Positions 60,814-64,000 of a stretch of DNA of 64,000 nucleotides are shown here, piece after piece (the first letter of the stretch is position 1; the number at the start of each line of letters is the position of its first letter). The notes under the pieces are model-generated. The model was not told the origin of the DNA, ran no database searches, and was given only the letters and a program-made list of their open reading frames with translations. The DNA comes from JABDIP01 sp965250245 (GTDB taxonomy: Bacteria > Pseudomonadota > Alphaproteobacteria > DSM-16000 > Inquilinaceae): NCBI GenBank assembly GCA_965250245.1, contig OZ252296.1:558001-622000 (forward strand), written 5' to 3'. Both the position numbers and the translations under genes were made by a program.

Positions 60814-61133
60814 CCCCGCCGAGTTCGCCCGCCGTCACCGTGATCGACGACGACATAACAATTTGCGCCGATGCGCTGGCCGACAATCTCGGCCTCACCG
60901 TCGAGGCCCTGCGGGACGCCATGGCGCGTGGCCTTGTCACCGGGGTCGCGGAGGCCGGAACCGGCGAGAATGCCGGGACCCTGCGGCTCACCTTTCGCTA
61001 TCGGGCGGCGACGTGGCGGTTCGTCGTGGACGTCGGCGGGCGGTTTCGGGATGTCACGGCGCCGGCCGACAGTCCGGACCTTGGCCAACCGGGACGCAAC
61101 GGTCTCGCCGGGCGCCTCGGAAAGCGCTCGTGA
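60810..61133 (+). CDS. DUF6522-like protein
   Basis: The product is 107 aa. Text such as ICADALADNLGLTVEALRDAMARGLVTGVAEAGTGENAGTLRLTFRYRAATWRFVVDVGGRF follows the DUF6522 pattern: a short alpha segment, an acidic GENAG turn and beta strands ending in a conserved FRYR. The family is uncharacterised and found near nitric-oxide and denitrification-type genes in some alphaproteobacteria, which I recall but cannot verify here. The ATG overlaps the marR stop by 4 bp, and its own stop overlaps the next gene, so it is translationally coupled to both. Confidence 0.65.
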   Translation: MTPPSSPAVTVIDDDITICADALADNLGLTVEALRDAMARGLVTGVAEAGTGENAGTLRLTFRYRAATWRFVVDVGGRFRDVTAPADSPDLGQPGRNGLAGRLGKRS

Positions 61134-61522
61134 CACCGACTCCGGGCTCGCGCGAGCGGCGGTCGGCGGATGGCCTGGCCCGGCAGGTCCGCGATTACCT
61201 CCGGCGGGTTGACCCGGAAAGGCTGCCGATCACCTATCGGTCTCTCGCGGATGCCTTGGGTTTGATGCCGCCCAAGACGATCCACCGCGTCGCCGAAGCG
61301 CTGGAGCATCTGATGCGGGAAGACGCCGCGATGGACCAACCATTTATCGCGTCGCTGTTGATCAGCAAGGCGCGCGGCGGGTTGCCGGCGCCCGGGTTCT
61401 TCGAATGCGCGCGCCGGCTCGGCCGCTACGACGGCGCTGTCTGCGGCCCCGCGGCCCGGGCATTTCATGCCGCGGAACTGGACGCGGCTATCACCTTTCT
61501 GGCCATGACCGACACACGGTGA
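61130..61522 (+). CDS. protein of unknown function, wHTH-like
   Basis: The product is 130 aa starting at GTG 61130, overlapping the previous stop (GTGA). A helical N-terminal half (LARQVRDYLRRVDPERLPITYRSLADALGLMPPKTIHRVAEALEHLMREDAA) looks like a winged helix, followed by FIASLLISKARGGLPAPGFFECARRLGRYDG, a glycine-rich stretch, and a C-terminal helix. I recognise the SKARGGLPAPGFF wording as recurring in bacterial proteins but cannot name a family. It sits between the DUF6522-like and nfu genes, so a role in the same redox or cluster-assembly response is possible. Confidence 0.6.
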   Translation: MTPTPGSRERRSADGLARQVRDYLRRVDPERLPITYRSLADALGLMPPKTIHRVAEALEHLMREDAAMDQPFIASLLISKARGGLPAPGFFECARRLGRYDGAVCGPAARAFHAAELDAAITFLAMTDTR

Positions 61523-61554
61523 GCCGTGGGCTGCACCGAGGGAGACCGCTAGAA

Positions 61555-62106
61555 ATGTTCATCGAGACCGAGACCACGCCCAATCCGGCGACCCTGAAAT
61601 TCCTGCCGGGCCGGGATGTGATGACTGAACGGACGGCGAATTTCGCAACGGCCGGCGACGCCGAGGCATCGCCGCTGGCCCGGCGGCTGTTCGGCGTCGA
61701 AGGCGTCGCGGGCGTGTTCTTCGGCGCCGACTTCGTATCCGTCACCAAGGCCGAAGCGGTCGATTGGGCTTGGCTCAAACCGCCGGTGCTCGGCGCGATC
61801 ATGGATCACTTCGTCTCAGGCGCCCCGCTGTTCACTGAAGACGGCGTTGTCTCGGCCCACGCCGTTTCGGTCGAGGACGATGAGGTCGTTTCCCAGATCA
61901 AGGAGATCCTCGACAGCCGCGTTCGCCCGGCAGTCGCGCAGGATGGCGGAGACATCCTGTTTCACGGTTTTGAGCGCGGTGTCGTCTATCTGCACATGCA
62001 GGGCGCCTGCGCCGGCTGCCCCAGTTCCACGGCCACGTTGAAGGCCGGCATCGAGAACATGCTGCGGCACTACATCCCGGAGGTGATCGAGGTTCGGTCG
62101 GTCTGA
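61555..62106 (+). CDS. Nfu-type iron-sulfur cluster carrier (NifU family)
   Basis: The product is 183 aa. The N-terminal Nfu_N domain (about residues 1-87: MFIETETTPNPATLKFLPGR, FFGADFVSVTK) is joined to a C-terminal NifU domain (about 108-180) with RPAVAQDGGDILFHGFERGVVYLHMQGACAGCPSSTATLKAGIENMLRHYIPEV. Cys152 and Cys155 of the CxxC motif bridge a [4Fe-4S] cluster between two subunits. It would deliver clusters to apoproteins, as in alphaproteobacterial and mitochondrial Nfu proteins. It follows the unknown gene by 32 bases. The start MFIETE is the family norm. Confidence 0.93.
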   Translation: MFIETETTPNPATLKFLPGRDVMTERTANFATAGDAEASPLARRLFGVEGVAGVFFGADFVSVTKAEAVDWAWLKPPVLGAIMDHFVSGAPLFTEDGVVSAHAVSVEDDEVVSQIKEILDSRVRPAVAQDGGDILFHGFERGVVYLHMQGACAGCPSSTATLKAGIENMLRHYIPEVIEVRSV

Positions 62107-62162
62107 TGCACCATGTCCGTCGCAACCCGTTGGAAAACCGATGAACAGGCACTGTCGTCGGC

Positions 62163-62411
62163 ATGGCCGCTAGCGGTGTTCCGAAGTTCAAGAATGACCG
62201 GGGCGTTCCGGAAATACGCATCGGGGCCAGGGCCTTTCGATGCGCCTGCGAATCGCAACCGCAGGACCATCCGCATATCTATCTGGAGATGGGCGCGGCC
62301 GAATCGATCCTCTGTCCCTACTGCGCGACGCTGTTCCGCTATGACGCGCGATTGGGCCCGCGTGAGGCGGACCCGCCCGACTGCGTGTTCTTCGATGATC
62401 CGGCGAGTTGA
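62163..62411 (+). CDS. zf-CHCC zinc-finger protein
   Basis: The product is 82 aa. Metal ligands of the zf-CHCC fold are Cys27 (RAFRCAC), His38 (DHPHIYLEMG), and Cys51/Cys54 (LCPYCATLFRYD). The family includes the mitochondrial NDUFS6 subunit homologues and bacterial proteins of unknown role. It follows the Nfu gene by 56 bases on the same strand. The link with an Nfu carrier is sensible for an electron-transfer or cluster-related role, but no partner complex is visible. Confidence 0.82.
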   Translation: MAASGVPKFKNDRGVPEIRIGARAFRCACESQPQDHPHIYLEMGAAESILCPYCATLFRYDARLGPREADPPDCVFFDDPAS

Positions 62412-62526
62412 CCCGAGGGCACGCCCGGGGCAGCGGCCCGCCGGTTCCCGACTGGAGGAATGCCTGGTGCCATTCGCGTGGCCAGGCCGGGAAACCATCG
62501 CGGCGGCGTCTCCGCCGCCGACTGCG

Positions 62527-62877
62527 TCACGTGTCGAGGTCGAGCACCACGCCGCGCAGGGAAATCGCACCGGCCGCGCTTTCGTAGGCCTTCAGGGCCT
62601 CCCGGAGGGTCTCGTCTTCCGGGACATGGGTCCGGGCCTTGGCCGCCGCCTCTCGCAGCACGTCGACGAACTCCGCATCGATGAAGGGCGGCTCGTCCTT
62701 GCCGGACCGTGCCGGCTGGTCGAGCACCACGCCATGCGCCTCGCCCGGCCGGCGGCGCGGGTCGAAGCTCTGACCCTGCGAGCCGGCGACGGTCGGAACC
62801 GTACGGGCGCCCGCGGCCCGCGACGGGGGCGCTATGGTGGTCGGCGCGACGATCATTCCCTTCCCCAATCCGGCCAT
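62527..62877 (-). CDS. protein of unknown function
   Basis: The product is 116 aa. It is alanine/arginine-rich and partly disordered in its first half (MAGLGKGMIVAPTTIAPPSRAAGARTVPTVAG), then PPFIDAEFVDVLREAAAKARTHVPEDETLREALKAYESAAGAISLRGVVLDLDT, a helical segment. I do not recognise a family, and no strong Shine-Dalgarno precedes ATG 62877. It is convergent with the zf-CHCC gene. It may be a real small gene, but the evidence is modest. Confidence 0.45.
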   Translation of the reverse strand: MAGLGKGMIVAPTTIAPPSRAAGARTVPTVAGSQGQSFDPRRRPGEAHGVVLDQPARSGKDEPPFIDAEFVDVLREAAAKARTHVPEDETLREALKAYESAAGAISLRGVVLDLDT

Positions 62878-63173
62878 TCAGGCGGCCGGCGATCCTTAAC
62901 CAATTCGGGTCTCTCACGGACCCTGGATGTACCCGGACAGCATCATGACTTGTATTTGTTAAAAATGTAAGAAAATTACGCCGATCGCCTGAATTCCATA
63001 GCGAATTTCGGTGGTTAGTCGGTATTCGGGGGCCAATCCCGGCCGATCCCGGGCCGGCGATTTAAGGGTCTTTAAAGGTTTCCATCGCTAAGGTCTGAAA
63101 GCTTCTCGGCATGCTGTCCGGCGTGCCGGAACACCGCGGAAGCCCCAGCGCAGACCGGGATCGCCAGCCGACC

Positions 63174-64000
63174 ATGACCACGGATAAAACCCAGGACCGG
63201 GTACTGCGTGCGGCGCTGCTTGCGGCGGGCGACGTGGTCTACGAATGGGACCTGACGACCGACCGGATCGAATGGGTCGGTCCGGTCTTCGAATTCTTCG
63301 GCACCAACAAGGTCGAACCGTATTCCGTCGGCGAGCTGTATCACGGCCGCATCAATCCCGAAGACCTGCCGTTTCGCCTGAAGCTGCTCTCCGACCATTA
63401 TCTCGGCCGCGAGTCCTTCGACTGCGAGTATCGCGTGCGGCGGGCCGACGGCCGGATGTGCTGGGTCCATGAACGCGGCTTCGCCGATTTCGACGATGAC
63501 GGCCAGCCGATCCGCATGCGCGGCCTGTTGCGGCTCATCGATGAGCGCAAGCAGAACGAGGCGCGGCTGGAGCATCTGGCGAATTTCGATGAGTTGACCG
63601 GCCATCTGAACCGCAACCGCCTGCGCGACGCGCTGCACCATTCCATGGCCCATGCCATCCGCTACCAGACCGACGGCGCCTTCCTGTGCGTCGGCCTGGA
63701 CAAGCTGTCGCTGATCAACGATGCCTACGGATATCTGGCCGCGGACGCGGTGATCGTCGGCGCCGGCCAGCGGCTGGAGAAGGCGGTCCGGGAATGCGAC
63801 ACGATCGGCCGCATCGGCGGCGACGTGTACGGGCTGGTCCTGGGCCAGTGCCCGGAATCCGACATGGCCAAGGTCGCCGACAAGATCCTGCGCATGTTCC
63901 GCGAACAGCCGATCCAGACACCGGTCGGCCCGATCCACGTATCGGTCTCGATCGGCGGCGTCGCCTTCCCGGCCTACGTGCAGACCCCGGCGGAGGCGAT
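63174..64000 (+). CDS. PAS-GGDEF-domain protein with degenerate GGDVY motif, partial (C-terminus outside window)
   Basis: The visible 275 codons start at ATG 63174; an in-frame ATG at 63111 is possible. Residues 8-125 form a PAS domain (DVVYEWDLTTDRIEWVGPVFEFFG, RRADGRMCWVHERGFADFDDDGQPIRMRGLLRLIDERK). The GGDEF domain follows from about 135 (FDELTGHLNRNRL). Its active-site loop reads RIGGDVYGLVL, so GGDEF/GGEEF is replaced by GGDVY (residues 215-219), which should abolish diguanylate cyclase activity. Such degenerate domains often bind GTP to control an attached EAL phosphodiesterase, which may lie beyond base 64000. Confidence 0.88.
   Translation, partial: MTTDKTQDRVLRAALLAAGDVVYEWDLTTDRIEWVGPVFEFFGTNKVEPYSVGELYHGRINPEDLPFRLKLLSDHYLGRESFDCEYRVRRADGRMCWVHERGFADFDDDGQPIRMRGLLRLIDERKQNEARLEHLANFDELTGHLNRNRLRDALHHSMAHAIRYQTDGAFLCVGLDKLSLINDAYGYLAADAVIVGAGQRLEKAVRECDTIGRIGGDVYGLVLGQCPESDMAKVADKILRMFREQPIQTPVGPIHVSVSIGGVAFPAYVQTPAEA

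Overview
The window is high-GC DNA (about two thirds G+C by eye) from a Gram-negative bacterium, most likely an alphaproteobacterium of the Rhodospirillales type. Pointers are DUF2336, DUF2333, DUF1127, DUF2934, PilZ and MHYT proteins, a histidine kinase resembling the PleC/PdhS group, an ATAG-N7-CTAT OxyR site, and a TamA/TamB pair. Genus cannot be set from sequence alone. It reads as ordinary chromosome: no transposase, prophage, CRISPR array, rRNA or tRNA was seen. Both ends cut a gene.

Layout. 1-5205 (minus): tail of a DUF4350/DUF4129 membrane operon, a DUF2937 protein, a PilZ protein, and a DUF2336 protein followed by a PAS histidine kinase. 5488-10273: peptide-type solute-binding protein, ankyrin protein, TypA. 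10455-16633: tamA-tamB. 16873-20391: two PA2779-like membrane peptides with a C39-like cysteine peptidase lipoprotein, then three small lipoproteins. 20407-21779: oxyR with an OxyR box on its start codon, and a DUF2934 protein with a histone-like tail. 21828-24653: adenosine deaminase behind two EamA permeases. 25969-30718: a three-domain Aas acyltransferase, a perfect 58-bp inverted repeat, and a RES/Xre toxin-antitoxin pair.

30788-48000 is rich in nucleoside catabolism. It holds thymidine phosphorylase (deoA), deoxyribose-phosphate aldolase (deoC) with a two-domain aldehyde dehydrogenase, and an operon of a BMP-type nucleoside ABC importer with cytidine deaminase and purine nucleoside phosphorylase. 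Together with adenosine deaminase these would import nucleosides, deaminate and phosphorolyse them, and split deoxyribose-phosphate into glyceraldehyde-3-phosphate and acetaldehyde, which the dehydrogenase would oxidise. No phosphopentomutase is in the window. Interspersed are RidA, a WYL regulator, a c-type cytochrome, an MHYT protein, a shikimate-dehydrogenase-like enzyme and a GcvA-type LysR regulator.

48062-58824: DUF1127, LysE, hemolysin III and DUF2333 proteins, a secreted protein with an acidic tract, then a glgB-glgX-malQ glycogen operon.

58821-62411 is the most intriguing part. An Rrf2 regulator lacking the IscR cysteines, a monothiol glutaredoxin and an unknown protein diverge from a MarR regulator with a C-terminal cysteine cluster, a DUF6522-like protein, an unknown conserved-looking protein, an Nfu-type Fe-S carrier and a zf-CHCC protein. 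The two arms share a compact divergent promoter with two inverted copies of one palindromic operator, and look like a redox or iron-sulfur-responsive regulon. The window ends in a PAS-GGDEF protein with a degenerate GGDVY motif.
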